This document shows, piece by piece, positions 49,295-61,036 of a stretch of 64,000 nucleotides of DNA. The position numbers and the translations under genes are program-made. The DNA lies in the NCBI GenBank assembly GCA_902514945.1, contig CABXSO010000002.1:1-64000 (forward strand), read 5' to 3'. Numbering within the stretch: the stretch's first letter is position 1; each line of letters starts with the position of its first letter. This DNA comes from an uncultured Pelagibacteraceae bacterium (GTDB taxonomy: Bacteria > Pseudomonadota > Alphaproteobacteria > Pelagibacterales > Pelagibacteraceae). Under the pieces are notes generated by a model. It searched no databases, was not told where the DNA came from, and was given only the letters and a program-made list of their open reading frames with translations.

Positions 49295-49759
49295 ATGAAA
49301 ATATTATTAATTATTTTAACTTTATTTTTATCTAATTGTAAATTAAATAAAATTGTTAAACATCATGGGATACATAATTTGGAGAATAAAAGTAAAGAAT
49401 TGACAATAAATAGTTCTAATATTAATGATATTAATAAAATTCTTGGACCACCTTCTTCAACTAGTTATTTTGATAATGATGTATTAATTTATATTGAGCA
49501 AAAAACATCAAATTCAAAATTACTAAAACTTGGAAAGAGAAAACTTATTGCTAACAATGTTCTTCTGCTAGAAATTGATAATCGAGGGATGCTTATTAAA
49601 AAAGAATTATTAAATAAAAATGATATTAATGAACTACGAGTTTCAATGAAAAAAACTGACGTCAGTAGTGATAAAGACTCATTTTTAATTAAAAGCTTAT
49701 CTAATGTAATGAAAAAAATAGATGATCCACTAGGAAAAAAAAGAGGTGAAGTAAAATAA
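49295..49759 (+). CDS. bamE: Outer membrane assembly protein BamE/SmpA-like lipoprotein
   Basis: Lipobox LFLSNC; INKILGPPSSTSYFDNDVLIYIEQK; divergent from the CBP3-like gene. Confidence 0.85.
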   Translation: MKILLIILTLFLSNCKLNKIVKHHGIHNLENKSKELTINSSNINDINKILGPPSSTSYFDNDVLIYIEQKTSNSKLLKLGKRKLIANNVLLLEIDNRGMLIKKELLNKNDINELRVSMKKTDVSSDKDSFLIKSLSNVMKKIDDPLGKKRGEVK

Positions 49760-49760
49760 T

Positions 49761-51866
49761 CTATCCAGCTATAACTGCTAATAACAATAGTGCTACTATA
49801 TTTGTTATTTTAATCATAGGATTCACTGCGGGACCAGCTGTATCTTTATATGGGTCACCAACAGTATCTCCAGTTACAGCAGCCTTATGAGCTTCAGATC
49901 CTTTACCACCATGATTACCATCTTCAATAAATTTTTTCGCATTATCCCATGCACCACCGCCTGCAGTCATAGATACGGCAACAAAAAGTCCCGTAATTAT
50001 AACTCCTAATAACATGGCACCCACAGATGCAAGAGCAGCTACTTGACCCCCAATTGATAAAATTATGAAATACAAAACAACAGGTGAAAGAACTGGTAAT
50101 AATGAGGGAATAATCATTTCCTTTATCGCTGCAACTGTTAACAAATCAACTAATTTTGCATAATCAGGTTTTTGTTTTCTTTTCATTATTCCTGGATATT
50201 TTTTGAATTGTCTTCGAACTTCGACAACTACAGCCCCACCTGCTCTACCAACAGCTTGCATTCCCATTGATCCAAATAAGTATGGTAACATTCCACCGAT
50301 TAATAAACCAACAACAACGTAAGGATTAGATAAGTCAAAGGTAACCACAATGCCTTCTAATGCAGAGCCTGCTTCTTTAGAAAAATGTTTAATATCCTCA
50401 GTATACGCTGCGAATAAAACTAGTGCCCCTAGTCCGGCGGATCCAATAGCATAACCTTTGGTAACCGCTTTCGTTGTGTTACCAACAGCATCAAGTGCAT
50501 CTGTAGTTTTTCTTACTTTTTTATCTAAATTTGACATTTCTGCTATTCCGCCGGCGTTATCAGTTACAGGACCGTATGCATCTAAAGCTACAACCATACC
50601 AGCTAATGCAAGCATCGTTGTTACAGCAATCGCAATACCGAATAAGCCAGCAATTAAATTTGTAATTAATATTCCCGCAACAATAATTAATGCTGGGATA
50701 GCTGTTGCTTCCATTGATACAGCTAAACCTTGAATAACATTCGTACCATGGCCAGTAGTTGAAGACAAAGCCACTGATTTTACAGGTCTATAACCTGTTC
50801 CAGTGTAATATTCAGTAATCCAAATTAATAACCCGGTAATTATAAGACCAATCACACCACAATAATATAAATCTTTACCATTAAAAGTTTTATCATTTAC
50901 TGTAAATTCACTAGTAAAACCAATTACATAATCAGTGACAGGCCATAATATCACAAGTGATGTAATAGCTGAAACAACAAAACCTTTGTATAAAGCATTC
51001 ATAACATTATTATTTTTTCCAAGTTTTACAAAAAAAGTACCAATTATAGATGTTATTAAACATGCAGCTCCGATTGAGAGAGGATAAATCATCATGTTTA
51101 AATCACCAATAAAAAAAATCGATGATAAAACCATTGTTGCTACGATTGTAACAGCATAAGTCTCAAATAAGTCTGCAGCCATACCTGCACAGTCACCAAC
51201 ATTATCTCCAACATTATCAGCAATTACAGCAGGATTTCTTGGATCATCTTCGGGTATCCCTGCCTCGACTTTACCAACTAAATCAGCACCAACGTCTGCT
51301 CCTTTAGTAAAAATTCCTCCTCCTAATCTTGCAAAAATTGAGATTAGAGATGCCCCAAAACCTAATGCTACAAGCGCGTTTACAATTTCTCTTTCCTCAA
51401 CATTAAATTTTAACAATAAATAATAATAAACAGCTATGGATAATAAAGCTAATCCAGCAACTAACATTCCAGTTACAGCCCCAGATTTAAAAGCTACTGA
51501 AAGACCTTCAGCCAAACCTTTTCTTGAAGCTTCTGCGGTTCTAACATTTGCTTCGACTGAAACCAACATACCAACATAACCAGCTATTCCAGACAATGCT
51601 GCACCAATTAAATAACCAAGACCAACTAATGGGCTAAATGCGATACTAACAATAACCAACACAACTGTTCCAACAATTGCAATAGTTTTATACTGTCTTG
51701 CTAAATATGCTTTCGCGCCTATTTGAATTGCAGATGCTATGTCTTGCATTTTTGAATTTCCAGCACTTGAACTTAAAATATTTTTTCCAGTTAAAAATCC
51801 ATAAACTATAGATAATAAACCAGCGACGATTGTGTATAGTAGAATTGTTTCAACTGTTTCGTTCAT
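49761..51866 (-). CDS. hppA: Membrane-bound H+-translocating pyrophosphatase, K+-independent type
   Basis: [64 protein letters not shown] has Lys at the position associated with K+-independence. Confidence 0.97.
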   Translation of the reverse strand: MNETVETILLYTIVAGLLSIVYGFLTGKNILSSSAGNSKMQDIASAIQIGAKAYLARQYKTIAIVGTVVLVIVSIAFSPLVGLGYLIGAALSGIAGYVGMLVSVEANVRTAEASRKGLAEGLSVAFKSGAVTGMLVAGLALLSIAVYYYLLLKFNVEEREIVNALVALGFGASLISIFARLGGGIFTKGADVGADLVGKVEAGIPEDDPRNPAVIADNVGDNVGDCAGMAADLFETYAVTIVATMVLSSIFFIGDLNMMIYPLSIGAACLITSIIGTFFVKLGKNNNVMNALYKGFVVSAITSLVILWPVTDYVIGFTSEFTVNDKTFNGKDLYYCGVIGLIITGLLIWITEYYTGTGYRPVKSVALSSTTGHGTNVIQGLAVSMEATAIPALIIVAGILITNLIAGLFGIAIAVTTMLALAGMVVALDAYGPVTDNAGGIAEMSNLDKKVRKTTDALDAVGNTTKAVTKGYAIGSAGLGALVLFAAYTEDIKHFSKEAGSALEGIVVTFDLSNPYVVVGLLIGGMLPYLFGSMGMQAVGRAGGAVVVEVRRQFKKYPGIMKRKQKPDYAKLVDLLTVAAIKEMIIPSLLPVLSPVVLYFIILSIGGQVAALASVGAMLLGVIITGLFVAVSMTAGGGAWDNAKKFIEDGNHGGKGSEAHKAAVTGDTVGDPYKDTAGPAVNPMIKITNIVALLLLAVIAG

Positions 51867-51942
51867 ATAAACCTTGAGTTATTAGTTGTTAATTTTAAAG
51901 GCGGACAATACAAAAAAAGGTAAAAAAGACAACGATTAACTT

Positions 51943-52902
51943 TCAAAATTCATGTTTGTAAGCGGTATTAATAGCCTTAATTTGCTTACCTTTTACATCA
52001 ATTATCCTAGAATTTTTTTTGCCTGATATGATTTTACCAATTTTTGTAATTTTTACTCCTAATTTTTTTGAGATCCTTTTAATGATTCTGCTTTTATTTA
52101 AACTTGCCGTGAATAAAATTTGATAATCATCTCCATTTGTAACGGTATTAATCTTTTTAAATTTTTTTTTAGATATTAACTTTTTCAAGTTTAAAGATAT
52201 TGGTATTTTATTCTCATTTATTAAAAAAGAAAAATTTTGTCTATTAACCATTTTTTCTAAATCTCCAATAAGACCATCAGAAATATCTATTGAGGTGTTT
52301 GCAAATTTCAATAAATAATTGGTTAATTTAATTTGTAACTCTGGATGGAAATATTTTTTTATAAAGAAATTAGAAATTTTTTTGTTAATTGTAATCTTAT
52401 TTTTTAAAATCTGGAGACCTATATAACTATCTCCTATATTTCCTGTTACATAAATATCATCATTTAATTTAGCCTTATTTCTATAAACTATTTTTTTTGA
52501 ATAACCTAATGAGGTAATGGTAAAACTTAATTTGTTTGAAAAAGTAGTATCGCCACCACATAAATTAAGGTTATATATTTTTTGCTCTTTTTTAAGTGAT
52601 TTTGAAATTTGTAGTAAGTTTTTTTTAGAGAATGTTTTACTGTTTCCAGAACCTGAAATAAAATAAAATTTTGGCACCACCCCTTTACAAATCAAATCAG
52701 ATATGGATGATCTTAATATTTTTTTGATAACAAAGTTAGGTGAGTTAAAATTAACAAAATGAATACCATTAATATAAGTATCGACAGAAATTACTACACC
52801 TTTTTTTTTATCAAAAAAAACATCATCATTAAGATTAAGTGCAGCTTTATTTTTCTTAGAAATTTTAGAAAAATAATTATTTATTAATTCAAATTCATGC
52901 AT
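51943..52902 (-). CDS. thiL: Thiamine-monophosphate kinase
   Basis: DDVFFDKKKGVVISVDTYINGIHF, NLCGGDTTFS, ISDGLIGDL. Confidence 0.92.
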   Translation of the reverse strand: MHEFELINNYFSKISKKNKAALNLNDDVFFDKKKGVVISVDTYINGIHFVNFNSPNFVIKKILRSSISDLICKGVVPKFYFISGSGNSKTFSKKNLLQISKSLKKEQKIYNLNLCGGDTTFSNKLSFTITSLGYSKKIVYRNKAKLNDDIYVTGNIGDSYIGLQILKNKITINKKISNFFIKKYFHPELQIKLTNYLLKFANTSIDISDGLIGDLEKMVNRQNFSFLINENKIPISLNLKKLISKKKFKKINTVTNGDDYQILFTASLNKSRIIKRISKKLGVKITKIGKIISGKKNSRIIDVKGKQIKAINTAYKHEF

Positions 52903-53299
52903 TATTAGATCTTAGTTTTTTTCCTAAATTATCTAATAGAGCGTTTAGATATTTTGTTTGCGAATTTTCTATGAAAAAATTTGATGAGTTTAAATATTCT
53001 TTGATAATAATATTTATAGATAGATTGGGTTTATACATAAATTCGTAAGTTGCTGCTTTTAAAATTGTTTGTAAGATTTTATCTAATTTTTCAAAAGTAA
53101 AATCCTCTCCAAGTTTATTGTTTAATTCATCAAGTATAAGGTCATTTCTTTCAATAGTCCCATAAACTATATCTTTAATAAATTTTTTGAATCTATGTTT
53201 AGGAAAGTCTAAATCATTTTCATCATTATAAAATTTACTATATAATTTTTGAATTATAATTACTCTTGGATTATTTTTCGGATTAAAGTGAGTTCTCAT
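52895..53299 (-). CDS. nusB: Transcription antitermination factor NusB
   Basis: ILDELNNKLGEDFTFEKLDKILQTILKAATYEFMYKPNLSINIIIKEYLN; between ribH and thiL. Confidence 0.88.
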   Translation of the reverse strand: MRTHFNPKNNPRVIIIQKLYSKFYNDENDLDFPKHRFKKFIKDIVYGTIERNDLILDELNNKLGEDFTFEKLDKILQTILKAATYEFMYKPNLSINIIIKEYLNSSNFFIENSQTKYLNALLDNLGKKLRSNNA

Positions 53300-53685
53300 T
53301 TTAACGACAAAATAGAAATTACAGCTTTTGCAGCTTCCGCACCTTTTATCTTTCTAGCTTTAGCTTGTGACATATTCAGGCAAGTAATTATTCCATTACC
53401 AATAGGTTTTTTACTTGTAATTGATAAACCCATTATTGCATTTATTGAAGCTTGAGAAATAAAATCAAAGTGTGGAGTTTTTCCTTTAATAACACAACCA
53501 AGGGCTAAAAAGGCATCATATTTATTAATATTCCGTGAAATAACCACAGGTATTTCAAAAGTGCCTGGTACTTCAATTATTTTAACCCTGCTCGTTTTGG
53601 GGATTAATTTTAAAGCACTACTAATCAAACCTCTTGCAATATCTTTGTAATAGTTTGCAGAAACAATAAGAATTTTTTTTTTCAT
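53296..53685 (-). CDS. ribH: 6,7-dimethyl-8-ribityllumazine synthase
   Basis: IEVPGTFEIPVVISR, FLALGCVIKGKTPHFDFISQASINAIM. Confidence 0.95.
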   Translation of the reverse strand: MKKKILIVSANYYKDIARGLISSALKLIPKTSRVKIIEVPGTFEIPVVISRNINKYDAFLALGCVIKGKTPHFDFISQASINAIMGLSITSKKPIGNGIITCLNMSQAKARKIKGAEAAKAVISILSLK

Positions 53686-54785
53686 TAAATTAATTCCTGT
53701 TTTTTAATTTTAATTCCATATCCATCTAAACCAATAACTTTTTTAAGTGATCTGGTTATTAATATCATATTTTTAATATTTAGATCTTTAATTATTTGAG
53801 CACCAATACCATAATTTTTAATTGATTTATCACCTCCTTTTTTTTCAAATTCTTTATTTTTATATTTCTTCAAAGTTTGTGTAACAGATCTTAAATTTGT
53901 ATCTTTAATAAATATTAAAACACAATTTTGATATTTTTTGAAATAATTAAGAGTTTTATTAAATGAATTAGGTAATTTTTGATTAATCAAATAATTTTGT
54001 ACAATGTTAGACGAAATTACTCTCACTCTTGGTGTTATACCCTTTTTGATCTTACCTTTTATAAGTGCAAAGTGTTCAGAGCCATCTAATAAGTTTTCGT
54101 AAATTTTAATTTTATATTTTTGTTTTTTTACAATAATTTGACTTTGTTTTTTTAGTTTAACAAGTTTTTCTTTTTTTAATCTGTAGGCAATTAAATCTTC
54201 AATTTTTGCAATTTTAAGTTTATGTTTCTTCGCAAAATTAAATAAATTTTGACCCCTAGCCATTGTTCCATCCTCATTCATGATTTCGCATATGACTGCT
54301 GAATTATTTTTTTTTGCTAATCTAGAAATATCTACAGATGCCTCGGTATGACCTGCTCTAACAAGAACACCCCCATCCTTAGCTATTATGGGGAAAACGT
54401 GACCAGGAGAAACGATCTCATTTTTCTTTACGTTTCTTTTTGATGCAATTTTAATGGTCCTCGCTCTATCTTTAGCAGAAATACCTGTAGTAATTCCCTT
54501 TTTAGCCTCGATAGAAATTGTAAATGCAGTATTGTTTCTAGATTGATTAACCGGTGACATAAGAGATAGATTTAATTTTTTTGCTTGTAGCGAGTCAAGT
54601 GCAAGACAAATTAGACCTCTTCCATATTTAGCCATGAAATTAATATTTTTTGAATTGGTATCTGATGACGAAATTACTAAATCACCCTCATTTTCTCTTT
54701 TTTCATCATCAACTAATATGAACATCCCACCTTTTTTAGCTACGGATATAATGGTTTCAATTGGTGCAAAATTATTTTTTATCAT
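53685..54785 (-). CDS. ribB: 3,4-dihydroxy-2-butanone 4-phosphate synthase with degenerate GTP cyclohydrolase II-like domain
   Basis: DDEKRENEGDLV, RVRAGHTEASVD-like (VLVRAGHTEASVDISRLA). The C-terminal domain lacks the RibA Cys cluster. Confidence 0.92.
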   Translation of the reverse strand: MIKNNFAPIETIISVAKKGGMFILVDDEKRENEGDLVISSSDTNSKNINFMAKYGRGLICLALDSLQAKKLNLSLMSPVNQSRNNTAFTISIEAKKGITTGISAKDRARTIKIASKRNVKKNEIVSPGHVFPIIAKDGGVLVRAGHTEASVDISRLAKKNNSAVICEIMNEDGTMARGQNLFNFAKKHKLKIAKIEDLIAYRLKKEKLVKLKKQSQIIVKKQKYKIKIYENLLDGSEHFALIKGKIKKGITPRVRVISSNIVQNYLINQKLPNSFNKTLNYFKKYQNCVLIFIKDTNLRSVTQTLKKYKNKEFEKKGGDKSIKNYGIGAQIIKDLNIKNMILITRSLKKVIGLDGYGIKIKKQELI

Positions 54786-55365
54786 GAAAATAATTTCTAA
54801 CGTATTTAGATAATATATCTATCTCAATATTCACTAAGTCTGATTTGTTTAACATCGATAGATTCGTTTCTTTATAAGTGTGTGGAATAATCCAAATTTG
54901 AAAACCTCTTTTAGTAACTTTTGATATAGTAAGTGAAATACCGTTCACACAAATTGATGCCTTTTCAATAAGATTATTTCTCTCTTTTTTGGGAATTTCA
55001 AAATCAAAAAGGTAAGATTTATCAATCTTTGTTATATTCAAAATTTTTGCGACTGTATCAACGTGGCCTTGGCATATATGACCAGAAATTTTTGTTCCGT
55101 ATTTTAAAGGCAGTTCTAAATTAATTTTATCACTATTTTTCAAAAATTTAAATTTTGACCGCGAAATGGTTTCTTTAGAAAGGTAAAACTCCATAATCTT
55201 TGATTTATATGAAATTAATGTCAAACAAACGCCATCACAGGCAATTGATAAACCCATATCCTTCTTTGAAATCTTTAGATTGGTTTTTATAAATAAATTT
55301 ATACCTTTTGATCTTTTTTTTATCTTTGAAACAACACCCTGATTATATATTATTCCATTAAACAT
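54772..55365 (-). CDS. ribE: Riboflavin synthase alpha subunit
   Basis: MFNGIIYNQGVVSKI, ACDGVCLTLIS, GHICQGHVDTVAKI, SICVNGISLTISKV. Confidence 0.95.
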   Translation of the reverse strand: MFNGIIYNQGVVSKIKKRSKGINLFIKTNLKISKKDMGLSIACDGVCLTLISYKSKIMEFYLSKETISRSKFKFLKNSDKINLELPLKYGTKISGHICQGHVDTVAKILNITKIDKSYLFDFEIPKKERNNLIEKASICVNGISLTISKVTKRGFQIWIIPHTYKETNLSMLNKSDLVNIEIDILSKYVRNYFHDKK

Positions 55366-55366
55366 A

Positions 55367-56473
55367 TTATCTCTTAAATAATGTAATTTTGTCTTTTCCT
55401 AATTTTAAATTTAATTTAATTTTTTTTTTATATTTTTCTCTTAATAAATCAAAATCATTAAATTTCAAATAATCAGAGAATTTTGAGAGAGTTCTTTGAC
55501 CTTTATACAAATAAAACTCATTAAAAACTCTTTTCTTTAAGAGATTATTAGTCAATACACCTCCCCCTTCAATCAATAAATTTCTACAACCCATTTTAAA
55601 TAATTTTTTTAAAATATCTTGAAAATCAAAGTTTTTATCTTTGTTGACTCTTGATCTTACAAGTAAAATCTTTTTTTTTTTAAAACTTAAAATTTTTGAT
55701 TTACTTGCTTCGTTATAAAATATTATTGTGTTATTTTTTTTTGCATTTGTAATTATGTACTTATTGAGTTTACTATTTAGTTTATTATCTAAAATTATTC
55801 TTTTTGGTGAAAAACTTTCTAATCCTTTTAATCTACAGTTGAGTTTTGGGTTATCTTTATTTAACGTTCTGTATGAGATTAAAATAGAGTCGTTTTTGTA
55901 TCTTAAAAGATGAGTGAATTTATCTGAATAATTATTTGTAATTTTTCGACTTATGTTGCTATAAATAAGATTATTTCTAGAGACAGCAATCTTTCCTGTG
56001 ACATACGGAAGTTTATTTTTTCTGTTAATATTATAAGATTTATAAAAATCTTTTGATAAACTTTTTAAAAGTCCTCTATTGACCTTTATTTTATTCTTAG
56101 TTAAAATTTTAAAACTTTTTCCTTTTACTTTTTTATCAATATCCTCAGTTGGATAATAAACTTGACTAATACCGCTTTTAATAATTTTATTTGTACATGG
56201 CGGTGTTTTTCCATAATGATTGCATGGTTCAAGTGTAACATACATTTTAGAACCATTTAAATTTTCATGGCAATCTTTAATTGTATTGTATTCCGCATGT
56301 GGTCTACCTCCTAAACCGGTTCGACCAACTGAAATTATTTGATTTTTTTTAGTAATTACACAACCTACAGCTGGATTATCTCCGGTGAGACCTTTGCGTG
56401 AACTTGCTAAATTAAAAGCAAGTTTCATTAAATACTTATCTTGTAATGTAAATTTATCTTTTTTTGTAGACAT
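55367..56473 (-). CDS. ribD: Bifunctional diaminohydroxyphosphoribosylaminopyrimidine deaminase / reductase
   Basis: [40 protein letters not shown]. Confidence 0.95.
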   Translation of the reverse strand: MSTKKDKFTLQDKYLMKLAFNLASSRKGLTGDNPAVGCVITKKNQIISVGRTGLGGRPHAEYNTIKDCHENLNGSKMYVTLEPCNHYGKTPPCTNKIIKSGISQVYYPTEDIDKKVKGKSFKILTKNKIKVNRGLLKSLSKDFYKSYNINRKNKLPYVTGKIAVSRNNLIYSNISRKITNNYSDKFTHLLRYKNDSILISYRTLNKDNPKLNCRLKGLESFSPKRIILDNKLNSKLNKYIITNAKKNNTIIFYNEASKSKILSFKKKKILLVRSRVNKDKNFDFQDILKKLFKMGCRNLLIEGGGVLTNNLLKKRVFNEFYLYKGQRTLSKFSDYLKFNDFDLLREKYKKKIKLNLKLGKDKITLFKR

Positions 56474-56912
56474 CTAATTTGTCCACAAATTGTACAAAAT
56501 CTTTTTCTTCTCGAAAATTTCTGTATACAGAGGCGAAACGAACATAAGCAACAGGATCTAACTCTTTTAATCCCTCCATAACCATTGTTCCTATAGTATT
56601 TGTTGAAATCTCACTTTGTCCAAGTTCTTCCAAGGTTCTAGAAATTTTACTAATAAATTTTTCAGTAGTTTCAGTATCTATTGGACGTTTTTTCATAGCT
56701 ATATAAATTGACTTTGATAATTTGTCTCTATCAAATGCAGATTTTCTTCCATTCTTTTTGATTACCATAATTTCCCTAAATTGAACTCTCTCAAATGTAG
56801 TAAAACGCGCACCACATACACAAAGTCTTCTTCTTCTTATTGCTGTTCCATCTTCTGTAGGTCTAGAGTCGACAACAGAGGTCTCCCCTTTTTTACATAT
56901 TGAACAAATCAT
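56454..56912 (-). CDS. nrdR: Transcriptional repressor NrdR
   Basis: [47 protein letters not shown]-cone domain. Confidence 0.97.
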   Translation of the reverse strand: MICSICKKGETSVVDSRPTEDGTAIRRRRLCVCGARFTTFERVQFREIMVIKKNGRKSAFDRDKLSKSIYIAMKKRPIDTETTEKFISKISRTLEELGQSEISTNTIGTMVMEGLKELDPVAYVRFASVYRNFREEKDFVQFVDKLDVYKKR

Positions 56913-56915
56913 TTA

Positions 56916-58223
56916 CTATAAGTTCTTATATATCGGAAACGATGAGGTTAAAGATATAACCTCATTTTTTACTTCATTTTCAATCTTACTATTGTCTGTT
57001 GGATTTTCTGATAGGCCCTTAATTGTTTTTGTAATTAATTCACCTACTGTTTTGAATTCATTTAAACCAAAACCTCTTGTGGTTGCCGCTTGCGTCCCAA
57101 GTCTAATACCAGAAGTAATCATTGGTTTTTCTGTATCGAAAGGAATACCGTTTTTATTGCAAGTAATATTTGCTCTAGATAAACTTTCAGCTGCAAGATT
57201 ACCTTTTACATTGTAAGGTCTTAAATCTACTAACATTAAATGTGTATCTGTTCCATTTGAATAAATTTTAAATCCGTTGTTTTTTAAAGTTTCTGCTAAA
57301 ATTTTAGCATTAGCTAAAACTGTTTTTATGTAATCTTTAAACTCTGGCTGTAAAGCTTCAAGAAATCCTGCAGCTTTAGCTGCAATGATGTGCATTAAAG
57401 GTCCACCTTGATAACCAGGAAATACAGCTGTATTAAATTTTTTAGCAAGATCCTCGTGGTTAGTTAAAATTATTCCACCCCTCGCACTTCTGAAAACTTT
57501 ATGAGTTGTTGAAGTGACTACATGAGCATGATCACAAGGATTGGGGTAACCTTTACCAGCAACTAAACCTGAAAAATGTGCCATATCTACCATTAAATAA
57601 GCACCAACTTTATCAGCAATTTCTCTAAATCTCTTGAAATCTATAACTCTTGAGTAAGCACTCCCGCCAGCTATGATAAGTTTTGGTTTATGCTCTAATG
57701 CAAGTTTTTCAACATTATCGTAATCAATTAATTCAGATACTTTATCTACATCATAACCAATCGCATTAAACCATTTACCTGACATTGAAATTTTTAATCC
57801 ATGGGTAATATGTCCACCAGAATTTAAACTCATCCCCATGAAAGTATCACCAGGATTTAATAAAGCTAAAAAGACTGCGCCGTTTGCTTGCGCACCTGAA
57901 TGTGGTTGAGAGTTAGCAAACTTACAATTAAATAATTTTTTTAATCTATCATTAGCAAGACTTTCCGCTACGTCAACGTGCTCGCATCCATTATAATAAC
58001 GTTTGCCAGGATAGCCTTCAGCATACTTATTAGTTAATACAGAACCCTGAGCTTCTAATACGGCCTGTGAAACAATATTTTCTGATGCAATTAATTCAAT
58101 ATGTTGTTGCTGTCTTAAAAGTTCATCTTGAATAGCTTTATAAATTTCAGGATCTTTTACAGATAAACTATCCTCAAAGAAACTTTTGTAACTATCGTTC
58201 AAATAATTTTTTTCACTAGACAT
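56916..58223 (-). CDS. glyA: Serine hydroxymethyltransferase
   Basis: [60 protein letters not shown]. Confidence 0.98.
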   Translation of the reverse strand: MSSEKNYLNDSYKSFFEDSLSVKDPEIYKAIQDELLRQQQHIELIASENIVSQAVLEAQGSVLTNKYAEGYPGKRYYNGCEHVDVAESLANDRLKKLFNCKFANSQPHSGAQANGAVFLALLNPGDTFMGMSLNSGGHITHGLKISMSGKWFNAIGYDVDKVSELIDYDNVEKLALEHKPKLIIAGGSAYSRVIDFKRFREIADKVGAYLMVDMAHFSGLVAGKGYPNPCDHAHVVTSTTHKVFRSARGGIILTNHEDLAKKFNTAVFPGYQGGPLMHIIAAKAAGFLEALQPEFKDYIKTVLANAKILAETLKNNGFKIYSNGTDTHLMLVDLRPYNVKGNLAAESLSRANITCNKNGIPFDTEKPMITSGIRLGTQAATTRGFGLNEFKTVGELITKTIKGLSENPTDNSKIENEVKNEVISLTSSFPIYKNL

Positions 58224-58226
58224 AAT

Positions 58227-58652
58227 TTATATCTTTTTTATTCTTTTTAAGTGTCTTCCACCATCGAAACCTGTTTTTAAAAAAATACTCACAAATTTCA
58301 AGGCATTTTTTTTACTAATCAACCTTGATCCCAATGTAATGATATTTGCATCATTATGCAATCTGGATAATTTTGTTGATTTTGCATTGAAACACTGTGC
58401 TGCACGTACGTTTTTATGCTTATTTGCCGCAATATTCATCCCAGTTCCGGATCCACACACAAGAATTCCAACATTATTCTTATTAATTTTTACTTTTTTA
58501 GCTAATTTGTGGGCATAGTCAGGATAATCAACTCTATTATCATTAATTGGGCCTAAGTCCTCAAATTTTAATTTTTTTTTTTTTAGTGAAATTTTAATGT
58601 CCTCTTTTAATTTAAATCCAGCATGATCAGATGAGATAAAAATTTTTTTCAA
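58227..58652 (-). CDS. rpiB: Ribose 5-phosphate isomerase B
   Basis: ISSDHAGFKLKEDI, GILVCGSGTGMNIAANKHKNVRAAQC. Confidence 0.95.
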   Translation of the reverse strand: MKKIFISSDHAGFKLKEDIKISLKKKKLKFEDLGPINDNRVDYPDYAHKLAKKVKINKNNVGILVCGSGTGMNIAANKHKNVRAAQCFNAKSTKLSRLHNDANIITLGSRLISKKNALKFVSIFLKTGFDGGRHLKRIKKI

Positions 58653-58653
58653 A

Positions 58654-59292
58654 TTAGTTAAATTTATAATCTAAAACACATGCAACTAAATGTATTCTAT
58701 TTTCTTCGCCACCATTAAATGCATTGTGATATTTTGTGTTATTTGTAATCCAAACTGATCCATCTGCTGACATATGCTGAGCTACATTGTCTATAACCAT
58801 TATACACCCTGGATTAGTAATGATGGGTATATGTAATCTTGGTTCTGGATCTCTATGCCAACTCAAAGTAGATCGAGGTTCTTTGAGTAAAATTCTCATT
58901 CTACCTAATTTATACTTAGTTGATAAAACATCATACACATGTTTAAAATATGTATTTTCGTAATCTTTTATAAACTCAGAATAAGCTGATTCATCAATTG
59001 TTTGGTCTCTGACAACTTCTTTGCCTGACTTGTCAGGTTTCGTCCAATACACACCTCTAGCTTTATTTCCTTTTATAGAGTCTGGATCACCAGGTATTTG
59101 TGTTAAGGATATGGCTCCAAAGTGAGTAACGCCTGCATCTTCAAATTTTTTAATTTGAATTATTTGATTATAAGCCTCTTGAAGTTTTAATATGTCAAAT
59201 TTAAGTTCTTGTTTTTGAAAGTCTCTAAAATCCAAAACTCTCTCATTTTTTTTTATATCTAAATTTATAACTTTTGTATTTTCTTTTTCCAT
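58654..59292 (-). CDS. Aspartyl/asparaginyl beta-hydroxylase-like 2OG-Fe(II) oxygenase
   Basis: LSWHRDPEPRLHIPIITNPGCIMVIDN...HNAFNGGEENRIHLVACVLD, with an HxD...H arrangement. Confidence 0.8.
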   Translation of the reverse strand: MEKENTKVINLDIKKNERVLDFRDFQKQELKFDILKLQEAYNQIIQIKKFEDAGVTHFGAISLTQIPGDPDSIKGNKARGVYWTKPDKSGKEVVRDQTIDESAYSEFIKDYENTYFKHVYDVLSTKYKLGRMRILLKEPRSTLSWHRDPEPRLHIPIITNPGCIMVIDNVAQHMSADGSVWITNNTKYHNAFNGGEENRIHLVACVLDYKFN

Positions 59293-59365
59293 CTTGGTTG
59301 CTTTGTATTCTTTTTGTTATATATGTGTATATTACATTTGTCGCATATTTTAAATATATATAGTT

Positions 59366-60355
59366 ATGATTACAGGAAAATATCCTAATTTAAGACTAAG
59401 AAGAAGCAGGAGATACAATTGGTCTAGAAGACTAATAGCTGAAAATAATTTATCTGCAAGTGACTTTATCTTGCCAATATTTCTTACTGAAGGGAAAAAT
59501 AAGATACAATCGATCAAATCTATGCCTAATGTTAATAGATACTCTATTAATAACTTAGGTGGAATTTTAGATCGTGCTATAAAAAATAAGATACCAATGG
59601 TTGCTTTATTCCCACATACATCAACAAAATTAAAAAATAATATAGGCAGTGAGTCCCTTAATGAGAATAATTTAGTTTGTAAAGCTATAAGATATATAAA
59701 AAATAGATATAAAGATAAAATTGGAATAATGTGTGATGTCGCTTTAGATCCTTATACATCACACGGACACGATGGTATTTTAAAATCTGGATATGTTTTA
59801 AACGATGAAACTATAGAGATATTGATAAATCAATCTTTGTTGCAAGCTCAGATGGGCTGCGATGTACTAGCACCATCTGATATGATGGATGGAAGAATTG
59901 GTAAAATTAGAAAAGTATTAGATAAAAAAAATTTTAAGAATGTCCAATTACTCTCATATGCTGTAAAATATTCATCTAGTTTTTATGGACCATTTAGGGA
60001 TGCTGTAGGATCAAAAATTGCTCTAAAAGGAAATAAAAAGACTTACCAAATGGACTTTAGAAATAGCGATGAAGCTCTTAGAGAAGTTGCTTTAGATATA
60101 AAAGAAGGAGCTGATATGGTTATGGTTAAACCAGGTTTACCATACCTAGATATAATAAAATCAGTTAAAGAAAAATTTAAAATTCCAGTATTTGCTTATC
60201 AGGTTTCTGGAGAATACAGCATGTTATCTAATGCAGTTAATAAAAAAATTATAGGAAAAGAGGCTATTTATGAAAATTTAATGAGCTTTAAAAGAGCTGG
60301 AGCAAATGCGATTGTTAGTTATTATGCTGACAAGTTAAATGAGATTTTACCCTGA
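59366..60355 (+). CDS. hemB: Delta-aminolevulinic acid dehydratase
   Basis: CDVALDPYTSHGHDGIL, PSDMMDGRIG, MVKPGLPYLDII. Confidence 0.97.
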   Translation: MITGKYPNLRLRRSRRYNWSRRLIAENNLSASDFILPIFLTEGKNKIQSIKSMPNVNRYSINNLGGILDRAIKNKIPMVALFPHTSTKLKNNIGSESLNENNLVCKAIRYIKNRYKDKIGIMCDVALDPYTSHGHDGILKSGYVLNDETIEILINQSLLQAQMGCDVLAPSDMMDGRIGKIRKVLDKKNFKNVQLLSYAVKYSSSFYGPFRDAVGSKIALKGNKKTYQMDFRNSDEALREVALDIKEGADMVMVKPGLPYLDIIKSVKEKFKIPVFAYQVSGEYSMLSNAVNKKIIGKEAIYENLMSFKRAGANAIVSYYADKLNEILP

Positions 60356-61036
60356 TAGCTTAATAGAATCTATAAAATGAGTTCTACTAATTGGATAATT
60401 TAAATTATTAGGTTGCAGAATATTTTTTTCTAAAAAATCACTTACTAATTGTAATCCTTTTAGAAGTGTATTCAAATCATCTACATGAAGATTTTTATCA
60501 ATCAAAAAATTTGGCACTACTTTTTTTTCGTTTTTAGACTTAACAACATATATAGTTTTATTATCAATTAATTCTTTGGTAACCAGGCTACTTAATTCTA
60601 GATCAAATCCTAGAACTTTAAGTAGCTCTAATTCCCAAAAAATATAATCTTTTAACCATTCATCCTTTGAAATGATGTAATAGAATTTTTCAATAAGGCC
60701 AAAAATATTTATATTTGACTGAGACTCTGCAGTTAGTAAACGAACTAAATTCATTACAGAATATATACAGCTAATTTTTTCACGATGTTCAAAATATATA
60801 GGTGAAAACGCATTTTGAATTTCTAATTTAAAATAACCTATTCTATTTTCAGATTTTGAGTTATAATTCACATGTAACTGGTTTCCAATTTGAAGATAAT
60901 TTTTTATTTTTTTTGAGGTTCCTCCAAAAACTAATCCTGTTACCTTACCATGATTCCTTGTGTAAATTTCTGAAATAAGTGAATTTTCGTTATATTTATT
61001 TTTAGAAACCAAAAAACCTGTGTCATCCCATTTCAT
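60347..61036 (-). CDS. recO: DNA repair protein RecO
   Basis: DTGFLVSKNKYNENSLISEIYTRNHGKVTGLVFGG; next to rnc. Confidence 0.9.
   Translation of the reverse strand: MKWDDTGFLVSKNKYNENSLISEIYTRNHGKVTGLVFGGTSKKIKNYLQIGNQLHVNYNSKSENRIGYFKLEIQNAFSPIYFEHREKISCIYSVMNLVRLLTAESQSNINIFGLIEKFYYIISKDEWLKDYIFWELELLKVLGFDLELSSLVTKELIDNKTIYVVKSKNEKKVVPNFLIDKNLHVDDLNTLLKGLQLVSDFLEKNILQPNNLNYPISRTHFIDSIKLSG

Noticed and set aside
59720-59790. HemB lacking Zn-type cysteines (ALDPYTSHGHDG)
   Set aside because: This Asp-type, Mg-dependent motif is usual for alphaproteobacterial HemB.
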